Origin: Yamagishiella unicocca
Lineage: Eukaryota; Chlorophyta; Chlorophyceae; Chlamydomonadales; Volvocaceae
Direction of reading: 5' to 3'
NCBI GenBank assembly: GCA_003116995.1
Contig: BDSL01000009.1
Coordinates: forward strand, 310,001-374,000
DNA: 64,000 nt
Numbering within the stretch: the stretch's first letter is position 1; every line of letters starts with the position of its first letter. The position numbers and the translations under genes were made by a program. Shown piece by piece: positions 33,760 through 44,979 of this stretch. The notes below the pieces were generated by a model, which did no database searches, had not been told where the DNA came from, and saw only the letters and a program-made list of their open reading frames with translations.

Positions 33760-36700
33760 ATGCCAGGGGGCTGGGAGCTTGGAGGCTGGGAGCTGCCTTT
33801 GCCTGCTGAAGAGTCTGGAAAGGAGGTTCCCAGCGTACTGAAGGCGGAAGAGGAGATTGCCAAGTTTACGGTGCGGAAAAACGCTGGGTTGCTGGACTGG
33901 ACCTACATTGGCCAACCTCTTCGCGCCTGCACAGGTTGATGAACACCTTAGCGACGTAGAGCGCACTGTCCTTTATTTAAATGGAGGACAACTTATCCAG
34001 CAACGCCATGCAATTGCGAAGTAAGTGCCGCGGACTGCTCTATACCGCTACACCGTGTAACATGCCGATTGGGTTCTGTCGGTACTTGCAGCTTGCCGGG
34101 CGTCCTTAAAGGTCGGGGACGACCAGCATTTGACGCTATATCTCAGCCTCTTAAGGCGGCGCTGAACAGGTTGGACTCGGAGGCGCAGGTGGGCGCGGGG
34201 CTGTTCACATGGCGTTTGGCCTGCCCTGGATAGTGGACGGGCAGGGCCACGACATCCCTACGCCCAACTACTTTGATTGCAGATTGCAACAGCGGAAGCC
34301 TTTGCGACCATAGCACGCGAGCGGTTGCTGTCTCCCGTGGACCTCCAAGTCTGCATCCTCCCGACTGTCACTCGGAACATAAACCGGGAAAAGTCGGAAG
34401 AGGTGCGCCCCACCCACGTGCCTTATCTTGCTCCACTACTAGCCTCTGCGTGTATCAACAGGGGCCCTGGCTGCATGCAGGAAACGGACGCATGGCTGAA
34501 CACCCTGTTCGAGCTCATCCCCTTGTTAGACAAGGAGGTGCTCAAAACGGAGGTGCTGTCACTTGCACTGTCCAAAGGGGACGTGGAGGGCGTCGTGGGG
34601 TCAAAGACCATCTGCGTGCGGATCCTGGGCGCGCTGGCGCCGCGCCTGGTGGGTACGGGTTATTGGGTGGGTGGTGAAAGGTCGATGGCAGCGTGTCGGA
34701 GCGCAGCTCGCCGACATGTCATCGACAATGCAAAATGGGTGGAGCAAAAAGGGTGGGCATGTTGACGTTCTAGCCGGCGTGTCGACGCTGACATATGATT
34801 ACATGGGTTAGGCGCCAGCATGCAACGCATGCACTGGTAGGGCGCAGCGGGCGCTGCCATATCTGGGGCTAACCCACATGTACTCACATACGTCCTCGCA
34901 ACAGACATGGGAGGAGATCGAGCGATCGTTCTTCAAGAAGGCCCTCAGCATGTGCCAGGACGTGGACCACCACATCCGCATCGCATCGTGCGGGCAGCTG
35001 GCCAGCATAGCGCGCATCGCGGGGAGGGATGTGGTGGCGAAGACCATCCTACCGGAGCTCTTCGAGCTCCTTAATGACGAGGAGTTGCAGGTAGTTGGAG
35101 GTGTAGGGATCGTGAGACATGGCGTGTGGGAAAAAATATTCGGGCCAAGAAAAGGATTGGTCTTGGCTAGGGTGCCAGAGCCAAGGGCATGGAATATGCT
35201 CTTCCCTGTGCGTTAAGATGCTATCCACAGCAAGACAACGAACAACGCTATTGAGGCTAGGGCCAATGGCATCACGTGATGTGGGCTAGGAGCAAGGGAC
35301 AGCCGCTTCTGGAACCCGGGTGTGGCTACCGGAAGTGCGTGGAATGAGTGTGCGCGATGCGGTGGGGTGTCTGACCCCTTGTGGCAAGTTCGCTAAGTTG
35401 TGTCGACATCTGTCCGTCTGGCACGAAGCAATCTTCAAATGAGGACTTCCCCGTTGTTCGTCAGGCCCGCGTTGCGTCGTTGACAACGCTGACGACCATA
35501 CTCGACATGGTGCCGCCGGAGGTGCGGAAGGGGCAGGTCATGCCCATTCTGCGGAACCACATGCAGCCGCTTGAGCTGGACATAGCCATGCAGCGCTGCC
35601 TGGCGCGTATGTTCGGGCAGCTCGTCACTGTGGTGAGTTCCACAGCAAATGGGAGGCTGGGAGCACGGGGGCGTGTAGCTAAGGGGAGGTTGAGGATAGC
35701 CGACGGACTAGGGCTAGGGGGGCTGCTGGAGGATTCAGTCGGTGTCGTGTATTTCTTGGGGCGTAAGGTGCCGGCACCATTCCATGTGTTCGGGGGATGC
35801 GCTGTGGGTTTTGGGTGGCAGCATATCGGTCTTGGGTGGAGGCATTACGGCGCAGTCCACATCGCGCTATATGATGGATCGATGCAAAAAGGGTCGGCAC
35901 TGAGCTTGTTATGACTTGCCCTTCGTCTCCGGCATGGATTATCTCGGCCATGGAGCATGCGGCAGTGCGCGTTAAGCACTGAGGCTGTGTGGGCAATGGC
36001 GATGGCAATGGCCAACAAAGCGCGGTGGGCAAGAGTGCGGGTGGAATGGTTGCTTGACTGTCAGCAAGCAAGAGGTACCGCGCGAGGTACTGCACGCCGC
36101 TGGTGTGGCCTCCCCATCTGCACGGCACCCCAAAAGTCGGCCTTTTGTACAACCCGCAGATCAAAGTTGACTTCGAGCACGACGACTCGGTGCTCTTCTT
36201 CTCTTGCTTCAAGCACCTGGCCACGAAGTCGGATGTGGAGTTGCGGCGGCTGTGCGCAGGCCAGCTGCCCGGGGTGCTACGCGCCGCGACAGCACTCACC
36301 GCCGCGGCCTTTTCGCAGCAGTTCCAGGACACCCTCATCAGCCTAGCCACCGATCCGGACGTGGAGGTCCGTAAGACGGTGGCGGGGCAGCTGCACGAGG
36401 TTGCGCGCGTGGTGGGCAAGGACTGCCCGGCGCTGCTCACCCGGCCGCTGTGCCGGCTGCTGCGGGATGAAGTGCCGGCAGTGCAGGCGGCGCTGCTGCC
36501 CACATTAACGCTGTGCCTGGGGCACTGGTTGATCCGCGACGAGTCGCGGCGCGACGCAGCGATGGGAGAGCTCGCCAAGGCGATGTTGGAGCTGGAGTCG
36601 GCGACGAAGCGGAACTGGCGCACGCAGCAGCAGCTGGCGATGTCTTTTCCAATATTCCCACAGGTGCGGGCGCGCTGGCGAGGGGGAAAGAACTGGGACC

Positions 36701-39195
36701 TTGGCGGGTAGCAAACGGAGCTGGGTGCCAGAAGGCTCTGGCTGCGTCGGCAAAAGGGTTGATCCTGGCAGGATGGATCGGGCGCGGGCGGGATTTTCAT
36801 GGTCATCGTAATGGCGGCGAAGCGCTGCCCGATCCGCGCCGCTTCGGCGTGCCCACCCATTCCCCCGGGGGATGGGTGGGCTTGGAGGTCCCGCGTGTGG
36901 GGCCATGCCGCTACCACAACCACCTTGCCGTTGGGCCCTCGCAGGTTTTCTCCAGCGATCAGGTTTATGAGCACTTCTTGCCCATCGCGTTCCGCTACCT
37001 GACCGACACTGCGGCAGCTGTGCGGCCAGTTGCGGCGGAAGGTCTGGTGTGCTTCCTGCGCTACAACAGGTGCGGGTCCGCAGGGCTCCGGCAAGGACCT
37101 CCATCGCGACGGGGGTTCGGGTGGCTGAGGGTGTCACCGTGCGCCGAAGGTCGCCGGCAACGTGAGGGCAGCTCTGCTGACGGGTTGCAGATCATGTAGC
37201 GCACTGTGATCATGGTGGGAGCGGCTGCTTCTCAACGTTTACAGCTCAGCTTGTGGGGGGGACCCAGCGAGCGAATCTTTGGGGGAAATCATCCGTTGTA
37301 TGAAACTGTCAGTGTATCAAATTACAAATTGCAGCCCCCGTACCTCCATCAGTGCACCGCCAGTACGCCAAGCCATAGCCGTGCGTGTCCTTGTCGGCAA
37401 CCCCCGCCCCGTGCCCCTGACCGAGCCTGACCGCCCTCGACCCTTCCAGGCGGGAAAAGCAGCGGGCAGAGATCCTCCTCCGGATCATCCGCGAGTTCTG
37501 TCGGGGCCGCTCCTTCGCCGCGCGCATCACCTTCGTGGACATCGCAGGCCACCTGCTCCGCCGCTTCTCCTCCCGCTTCGTCAAGGAGTTCGTGTTTGAC
37601 CTGATCCTGGAGCTGCTGTACGACCCCGTACCCAACGTACGGCTAGCTGCGACTGCGCTGCTGCCGGTGCTCAAAACGTGCATCAAGCTCCCAGAGGACG
37701 TGGACCTGCTGGAGCGGTTGAACAGCGGCATGTCCAATATCATGACGGACAATGACCGCGACGTCTCACAGGTGAGGCTTGCGTTGTGGGGACACTGGGC
37801 CGGCGGGTGTGGGTTGGGACCACCTTCGGTGACCTGCGTGAGGGGTCGGCCGCTGATTGGACGGAGGGCTGGCAACCAAGGGGTTGCGGGGCTAGGGGAA
37901 AATGCAAGCATACCTCATCTGCGCCAGTAACCTTCGCCTTCTGAGCTTTGCACTTTCGAACCGCCGTCCCCGACCCCAGCCAAGATCTCCGCAATGAATC
38001 CATAATTGCTTGTCCTTCCCGACTATCCAATAGTATCTTCGCATCCTTCACCTACGTCGTTTGCACGGCTGTCCTCGCCACTCCCACCCCACCGCCACCG
38101 CCAGAATGCTCGTGCTACGAACGAGCAGTTCAAGAAGACGCCCATGCGCATGGGCGGTGCTGGCGGCGGCATGCTGGACATGAACGGCGGCAGCATGGGC
38201 TCGTCCTCGGCGGGCATGGGCTTTGGCATGGGCGCCTCTTCGCCCACCACGGAGGGCGAGGATCGGCGGAAGGAGGAGGAGGAGGCGGACTTCACCTTCG
38301 CGCAGGACGACCTCAAGGAGTGAGTCGGGGAGATGTGTGGTGGACCGTCGATACAGCAAAGCTCTGCGTGGCAAGATGCTAGGAGGCTGGTCGACACGTG
38401 GGACGGGCGGTGCGGCATAAGGCGCTCTCGCTACCACCCAACAAACCTGGTAGCCTGTCCCTGCACCATGCAGCTTCCCGGCAACCCTGTCGCGCCCCAT
38501 GTTGCCGTCCTTGCGCGCGCAGAATCAAGGGCGAAATACTGCAAGTTGGGCCCGTGAAAAGCAAGGGCATGTCCGCCACGCCGCTGTCGAGTAAAACGTC
38601 GGTGCAGCGGCGGCCGGGAGGACTCACGCCCGTGGGCGGGTACGACCGCAACTCAGCGCCGAACATCGCCAATCGACAGGGCTATGGCGCTGCCGGGTCC
38701 GCGCAGCGGCGACCAGGTGCTGGCAACAGTGAGGACGGCACCGGCCGTGGAACGGGTGTCAGCCCTCTGGGCGCCGTGCGCGCCCCGGCGGCGGGCACCG
38801 GCATCGGCGGGCCAGGCAGCCGCATCACCTCCGCCGCCAGTGCGTCTGGTAAAGGCTTCGGCATGGGCGGCCCTTCTTCACTAGGCAACGCCGTCAAGTC
38901 CACCGGATCCATGTCCCGCATCTCCTCCATGCCGTCAACCATTACCAAGCCCAGCTCGCCGCTTCTGGGCAGCAACCCCTCCCCCCCCGGGTCGGCGTCC
39001 CAGACCAGCTTGCGGCTGCCAGCCATCACCACTCGCTCGTCTCCCTCCACGTCTCTGACCAGCAACATAGTCAAGCCGAGCAGCGGCGGCGGGGTTACTG
39101 GTAGCAGGCTGACAGGGGCGGGCACTGGGATTACGGCGGCAGCCAAGACCCCACTGACCACATCTCCGACTGTGTCGCGCAAACCAACGAGATGA
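33760..39195 (+). CDS. PPP4R4-like HEAT-repeat phosphatase regulatory subunit, twelve exons
   Basis: Exons 33760-33870, 33935-34020, 34092-34188, 34283-34402, 34481-34648, 34905-35090, 35465-35632, 36160-36663, 36945-37069, 37450-37771, 38105-38319 and 38523-39195 join in phase into 924 residues. An acidic N-terminus (EESGKEVPSVLKAEEEIAKF) leads into VDEHLSDVERTVLYLNGGQ, then about 600 residues of HEAT-like helical pairs such as CQDVDHHIRIASCGQL, ATKSDVELRRLCAGQL, DPDVEVRKTVAGQL and DPVPNVRLAATALLP. This arrangement matches protein phosphatase 4 regulatory subunit 4, a PP4c-binding scaffold of the PP2A-A type. The last 300 residues are disordered, Ser/Gly/Thr-rich and basic. The first intron is very short (64 bp). 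Exon 8's acceptor was set at 36160 by phase. PP2A scaffold subunit A is an alternative but is shorter and lacks this N-terminus. Confidence 0.85.
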
Positions 39196-40314
39196 CTCCC
39201 AGTAGTCCCGCCGGCTGTGGCCAGCATCCTGGCTCAGGTGGGCTCTCGCGCAGAGCGGTGAGCCCAGCGGCCGGCGGCATTAGGCGATGGTTGGGCGGGC
39301 GGGCTGGGGGAGAGGGACGGACGGGCGGAGGGTAGGAGAATAACCGGAAGTAAGCGAATGGGCGGCGACGCCGCCCTGCGCTAAGCGGAGGAGTGCGAGT
39401 GTCGTGGGTGCGCCGGCGTCGCGTTGCGAGTCGCGTCATGACGCCGGCGCGCAGGACGGCAGGAGTCGCTCGCCCGTGGCGCCGAGCTCCGGTTTGTATT
39501 CTCACCGGCGCGCCGTGTGTGTAGTTTATTTCGGACCGTCAAGGGGCGCCATGTTTCTGCTGTCCGCATGCGGCTGCGGGGCTTGCTTTTGCAAGCGGGA
39601 GGGGTTGCGCACAGTTGAACGCGGTTTGCGGGGAGGGGAGCTGCCATCTTTCTACGTTCTGACGGGGCCGGTCCTGGGCAAGGGGGTTGCGACTTTGTGA
39701 CTTGGATCATGTGACTGAAGGGGGGGGGCCGCACAGCAACAATAGTGGGGTGCATGTCTCGCGGAAGCTGGTGACGTTAAAACTCACGCGTGACAGAGTA
39801 TGATCGTCATTTGTGCCACTGGTCCAGCGCACGTTTGCAAACGCTATGCACTCGCATGCGGGCCACATGTTCCTGGCCACGCGTTTGGAGGCCAGGGTTG
39901 GAAGAGTACCCTGCACTACGCGTACGAGAAGTACGGGAGTGGGGTGGCTTGCGATCGGTGGTGACTACTGGGGGTCTTGCTTGGACTTGGCAGTTCTTAC
40001 GCCTTGTGATGGCTGCCGCTGATGCGTGGGGCGTTTGGGCGTTTTTTGCCACGACCGACTATGGGTTCGACACAGAACGTCTCATGACGTACAGTAACTT
40101 CAGGTTGAGGGTTTCTGTCTTGGATTTAGGCCTGCGGACGGAGAATATCGGAGGTTAACTGTGCATGTGCGTTGGCAGGGACGCACACTCGCCGCAGAAC
40201 TCGCGCCTGTTGGGCTGCGACATGATGGCGTCATACAATTATTACATTGCAAAGACTCTACTTCTCATGTATATTAAAACACCTCCCTATACATTGTAGT
40301 ATCAGAAGTCCATA
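39196..40314. other. Intergenic between PPP4R4-like and RNase M5-like genes
   Basis: 1.1 kb holding the PPP4R4-like 3' UTR and the promoter of the next gene. A TATA-like TATATTAAAAC lies near 40270-40280, about 40 bp before the proposed start codon. No other gene recognised. Confidence 0.5.
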
Positions 40315-42316
40315 ATGAATGTGGCGGCTGATTCACTCAGACATGGCACTTGTGGCCTTGTTGATACGCGGCCTCCTCATACATTCAAAAGCCTAGCTAA
40401 AATTGAAACGACTCCAATATCCCTAAATCCATTTGAGCGGCCGAATACTCGGGGCGCAAGACCCTCTCTGGCTGCTCCGAGAGCCCTCAACCCGAGGGCA
40501 GGCGCTCCGGAAAGGAATGCCGTCCAATCCTATGGCCCTCAGCGACAATCTGTGCGGACTGGGCCGCCTTCACGGCACACGGGACGCCTTCAACTTGACT
40601 GGGAAACGGCACCCCGCCCACCCGAAGGCGTCGACATACAGGGTGAGAAATCGCTCAGGAAGCAACAAAAGACATCAATCCTGTCAGGTTCTAATAATGG
40701 TCAATGTCCCACAGGGTTCAGGAAGCGGCTTATGGCACCGCCAACGAACATCCAACTTCCCAAGCTAAATGCCCTGGTTATCGTCGAAGGCTTCAACGAT
40801 TGCTTAGCAGTACATCGAGCTGTTCGGTCACCGGTAAGGTGCAGGTGGTGTGCGGTGTGTTCACTGCACTGTAATCGCCACACCGTTGCTAGTGTACGGC
40901 CACCAATCCATTGACCAGCGGCTTGTCCACGTTCAACACAGGTTGCCTCTTGCTACCTTCCCATTCCTTAGGTGTTCGTTCTGGGAGGCGGGTACGCTCT
41001 GGCGGAGGCTATGAAACCTGAGCTGCGCTACCTAAGCACGCTCGCGGCTTCTGGGCATCTCCCCCGGCAGCTTGTTGTGTACACGGACCCCGACTGGCAG
41101 GGGCGCATGTTCCGAACCTATTTGGACGACGTCCTGCCGTTATCGTCTGGCCCAACATCGGCAGCACGCGCGACACCACCCCGGCCCCAATTGGTGCGCG
41201 GGACGCCCGATGGCGGGTTACATGGGCGCCAAGAGGACCTGGCACATGCGCAGGAGGTCAAGCCCCGCGAGGGGCTGGTGCTGCGGCACGCCTTTGTGCG
41301 GGTGGAGCTGGGCACCAGCGGCGAGTCTAGCAGGTGCGTCCATCTTGATAAGCAGCCATGCTCGGTGTGCTATAATGCGACACACATCGGAAAAAACAAA
41401 AACAGCAGTGGTGAAGCCAGCGCCCCGAACGCGGCAAAAAGCTGAGGCCGGCGGCCGGCCATGTCTCCTATCGCAAGCGGCTCTGTCCCCTCCCCTTTGA
41501 TGATGGTGGTATACTAACCTCTGTCGATTTGGGTCAGCGCATCGCTTGGAGTCCTTTGTCACGCAGCTACGACGCTTCCTATACACGATTAGGCAAATCA
41601 GGATTAGGCAAACCAGTCAATGGTCCGTTATGTACGCGCCGCGAGTGTTCCTGGGCGCATGCTTTCCCCTCTGCTGACTTGCCGTAGCTCCCGTGCGCGC
41701 ATGAGTCGTTCCAACACTAGCCGAACTGTTCTACCCGCCATCTTATCGGTATCATCCATCCCGGCTTCCTTCGTCTTTGCTCCATGGGATACGTACTGCA
41801 TTGAAGGAATCATGAAGTCGGCAATGTGGGAGTGGAGCACGCCTCTCCAGACACCATCCGCGCCTGCCTCACTCGCGCGCGGCCCGGCTTCGGCACCTCG
41901 CGCAAGGAGTTCAACGTGGAGGAGCTCAAGGCGGACGGACTAGTGGGCAGCTGGGACGACAAAGCACAGGTGCGGCACCTGTGGACCGCTGATAGGCCGT
42001 TGTTTCGCCATTTGTGCAATTCAGCAGGGTTTTGTAATCGTGGCTATTTCCTGGTGCGCACCTTAAGGTCATATCTCAATGCGGTGACAAGGAGGTCCAT
42101 CGCCGTGCTACGCTGCTAGCATGCGCCTGATCAGACGCCCTCCCTTGCGCCCTGCTTCAGGTAGCCGGGCCTCAGTTGCGGCGCAGTCGCTTTTGTCGTG
42201 CATTGGGCATTGACGAGGTGGGCACGGGAAAGGCGCTGGTCAACTTGCTGAACCGCTTCTTCACGCGGGAGGAGTATGCGAATGCGCTGGAGGCCGCAGC
42301 TGGGCATGAGCGGTAG
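40315..42316 (+). CDS. TOPRIM protein resembling bacterial RNase M5, four exons
   Basis: Exons 40315-40833, 40972-41333, 41807-41969 and 42161-42316 join in phase into 399 residues. The N-terminal 130 residues are low-complexity and basic, possibly an organelle transit sequence. The catalytic part begins with LNALVIVEGFNDCLAVHRAV, the TOPRIM acidic motif with its Glu. FVLGGGYAL and VYTDPDWQGRMFRTYLDDVLP follow; this is the D-x-D motif as found in RNase M5 (TDPDxxG...IR). RHAFV and then GNVGVEHASPDTI complete the M5 pattern, and the DUF4093-like tail reads LGIDEVGTGKALVNLLNRFFTREEY. Bacterial RNase M5 matures 5S rRNA, so a role on plastid 5S rRNA is an attractive inference. Residues from exon 2 between DDVLP and RHAFV are poorly conserved. 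The start codon is the least certain point. Confidence 0.8.
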
Positions 42317-43974
42317 CGGCTGCAGCCAGATGTGCAGAAAGGGCGACCGGCGTACGAAGCGTGCAGTGTGGTAAACCCTGCCAGCGGACGGAGGCCTCGC
42401 ACGCACCACAACGGCCGCCCGTAGCGCCGTCATTAAGCAAAGGGCGCTAGGATGCAGGTGCGTTGGCCTGCCGCACATCTGGACGAGAGCGGAGCGGACC
42501 CTCACGTGATCAGGGTAAGTCCGTGGACTTGAGATGCAAGAAGTTCAACGGGCGCTATACCCTTGTCCGCGTGCGCGTTGGGTTTGGTTCATGGGGGGAA
42601 CGGGTGGGCTTAAACTTTCTGTGTGTAGATGTAGGTAGGGTTGAGTAGAGCTGCACCTGGCTAAATGAATTGCATGGTTGTGCACTGCTGGCCAAATAAA
42701 CGGTGACGCCGTCGCGGATGTGCGCCGTGATGGAGTCAAGGGATTGGCAACCGGCGACGTTGGCGCCATGCGATCCTGGATTGTTGTGCTGAGTCTTGAA
42801 CACGTTCTGGTGGTTGGCTATTGATGGGACAGATGGTGTAGAGTCTCGTATGAGGCATGAATGCCAATATATTTAGGTGCAAGTTGTCTACCATGTTGCA
42901 CCATGCAGCGTACCTGCGAGAGGTCTTGGGTTGGGCCCTGGGGTGGCTGTGCCACCGGAGCGCCTGCGGCTTCCGGGCGAATCACAGAGTTTGGTAGAGA
43001 ACAGGCTTTTTAGTGCGTAGCAGTGAATGCAGTGCCGCTGCTGGGCAACTGACACACGCGGGCGGTTCCGGCTGACGTGTGTGGTTTACGGGGCTATGCG
43101 GATGGGCTTTGCCCCGGCGTTTCCCGTCTGTTCCCGTCGGCTCCACCACTGATCGGGCTGCCGTATCGTGCAGGATTTGATGGAGCAGGTGGAGACTCCG
43201 TGATCTTTATGGATCATGCATCAGGGCGTGACTTTTTATTGCTTGCATGGGTCACGGTGATGGCCTGAAACCCAAATGGATGCAGCGCATAGAGTGAGAG
43301 GGCATGCGTCAGCCCTCGACGCCCAACAACAACACACGAGACCTCAAGGCCCATTTACTCATGACTACATGCATGCAATATTCCAGCGCATCCGCCATTC
43401 TCCAAGGCTTGCAGATTCTCGCATCCTGCATCCACGAAGGCCCCGTCAAAACCTGGGCTAACCAAAGTGGTTATAGTGATAACGACATGATGCAGGCCTC
43501 CCCTTGCACTGCAATTGAGAGAAATGTTCGTCAAGGGTACTTTGGGGAGTGAGGAAGCAAACGTTCGGTACACGCAAAAACTCGTATAGGTTCCCTTGGC
43601 TAACTGTTTGGAAACCATTTATCAGTATGGTGGGTGGCTGAGTGCCGTCTCATTTCGCAAAGGCTTGCAGTCGTACGGACATGCGTCTAGGGCCCACGGT
43701 CTCAATGCTCCAAGGCAGCAGGCCAGCTTCTGGATCATTGCTTTATCATTTACAGTGTATTCGTTCAGGCTGTTTTTATACAGTCTAGTGCGTTGTCTAG
43801 TGCGTCCTATCTCCTGGCCATGTACTGGTAATTTGCTTTACGGACGCTCTCCCAGAAACGTGTTGGCAACCTCGTTGCAGCCCCCCCGCTTCTGCTTATG
43901 TGGAGTGGACAAAAGGGCTAAATAGACGCTGCCGGCACAAACCGCTGGTCAGCAGCTGTTGTGGAGCAGGGGCA
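42317..43974. other. Intergenic, nothing recognised
   Basis: About 1.65 kb with lower GC than the 18-31 kb region. No domain, splice-consistent frame or repeat array recognised. The last part contains the upstream region of the small membrane protein gene; an additional 5' exon there cannot be excluded. Confidence 0.45.
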
Positions 43975-44561
43975 ATGTTCAATTCCCAGACCGGCTGCCT
44001 AAGCAACTTTGTGGAGCAGGATGGATGTGCACGCACGGTTATCGTGCTGCTAATGCTCACGACCGTCGGGTGCATCAGCTACACCTGGGGATACTATGAG
44101 GTGAGGCACTCTACGATGCTCGTTGATTCCATGTATTAATGTCTTCGGGTTGAACGACAAAACATGAGGTCACTCGATTATCGCTCGCTGTGCAGGGCAT
44201 TGCAAATGGGCAGAGCAACCTCATGTTGGACAAACTGCACGAGTTGCAGTTACTGCAGATGGCCATCAACAACAATGGCACTGCGGTTAGAAAGCATACG
44301 GGCGGTCACGGAATGCACCTGGCCGAGACCAGTGCTGGTAGCCAAATGGACCCCAGCCGGACGCTGAAAGGCCCGGCTAGTTTGGAGACCATCAATTCCG
44401 CAACTGAAGCCGCTGCGACTTTGGAGGACGCCACGACATGGACGCAAGACGAGGAGGTCAGGGACCATGCGGCTGCACAACTCCGCGGGTCGGCCGGCGG
44501 AGAGCAGCGGAAGTTTTCACGAAAAGCAAAAGTTGGGCGGCAAGGCGAGGGGGAAACGTAA
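43975..44561 (+). CDS. Small single-pass membrane protein of unknown function, two exons
   Basis: Exons 43975-44100 and 44196-44561 join in phase into 163 residues. Residues 1-20 (MFNSQTGCLSNFVEQDGC) precede one hydrophobic span, TVIVLLMLTTVGCISYTWGYY (about 23-43). The rest is polar: a short helix NLMLDKLHELQLLQMAINNN, then Ala/Thr/Glu-rich and finally basic (RKFSRKAKVGRQ) sequence. I do not recognise a family. The layout (short N-terminus, one span, soluble tail) would fit a tail-facing membrane adaptor in any compartment. The start is the first in-frame ATG before a good hydrophobic segment. The same frame is open for about 75 nt upstream. Confidence 0.55.
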
Positions 44562-44979
44562 AAGGGGATTGAGGAGGGCGGTGGCGGTGGTGCAGCGGAG
44601 CTGCCACTAGAATATCGTGAAATTGGATGGACACGTTTCGTAACTTATCGGACGCGTGTGATTAGCCCTTGGAGTGTATAATCGGCCTTGCTGTCCGTTC
44701 ACAAGGATGTGTATATGTATATTGGTTGTTCTGTGCGTTCCCTGGCTCCATAAAATTGGTGCATGGCTGTTTAGGTAGGAGGTTGATTACGGGTATAGTC
44801 GGGCAGGACCGCCTCTATCGAGCTGAACAAACCTTTGTGCGTCCGTTGCCGTGCAAAGGACAGTCTTTAACCCCTTGCCTTCCTGAACATAACGGTGCAT
44901 GTGTCATCAGTGATGAGGCAGGCACCTGATCACGTCGAAATTAAAAGTAAGCCGCACGGTCTATCTGAAGACCAGCAGT
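44562..44979. other. Short intergenic region between converging genes
   Basis: 418 bp between the small membrane protein stop and the stop of the minus-strand EF-hand-like gene. No gene or repeat recognised. Confidence 0.5.
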
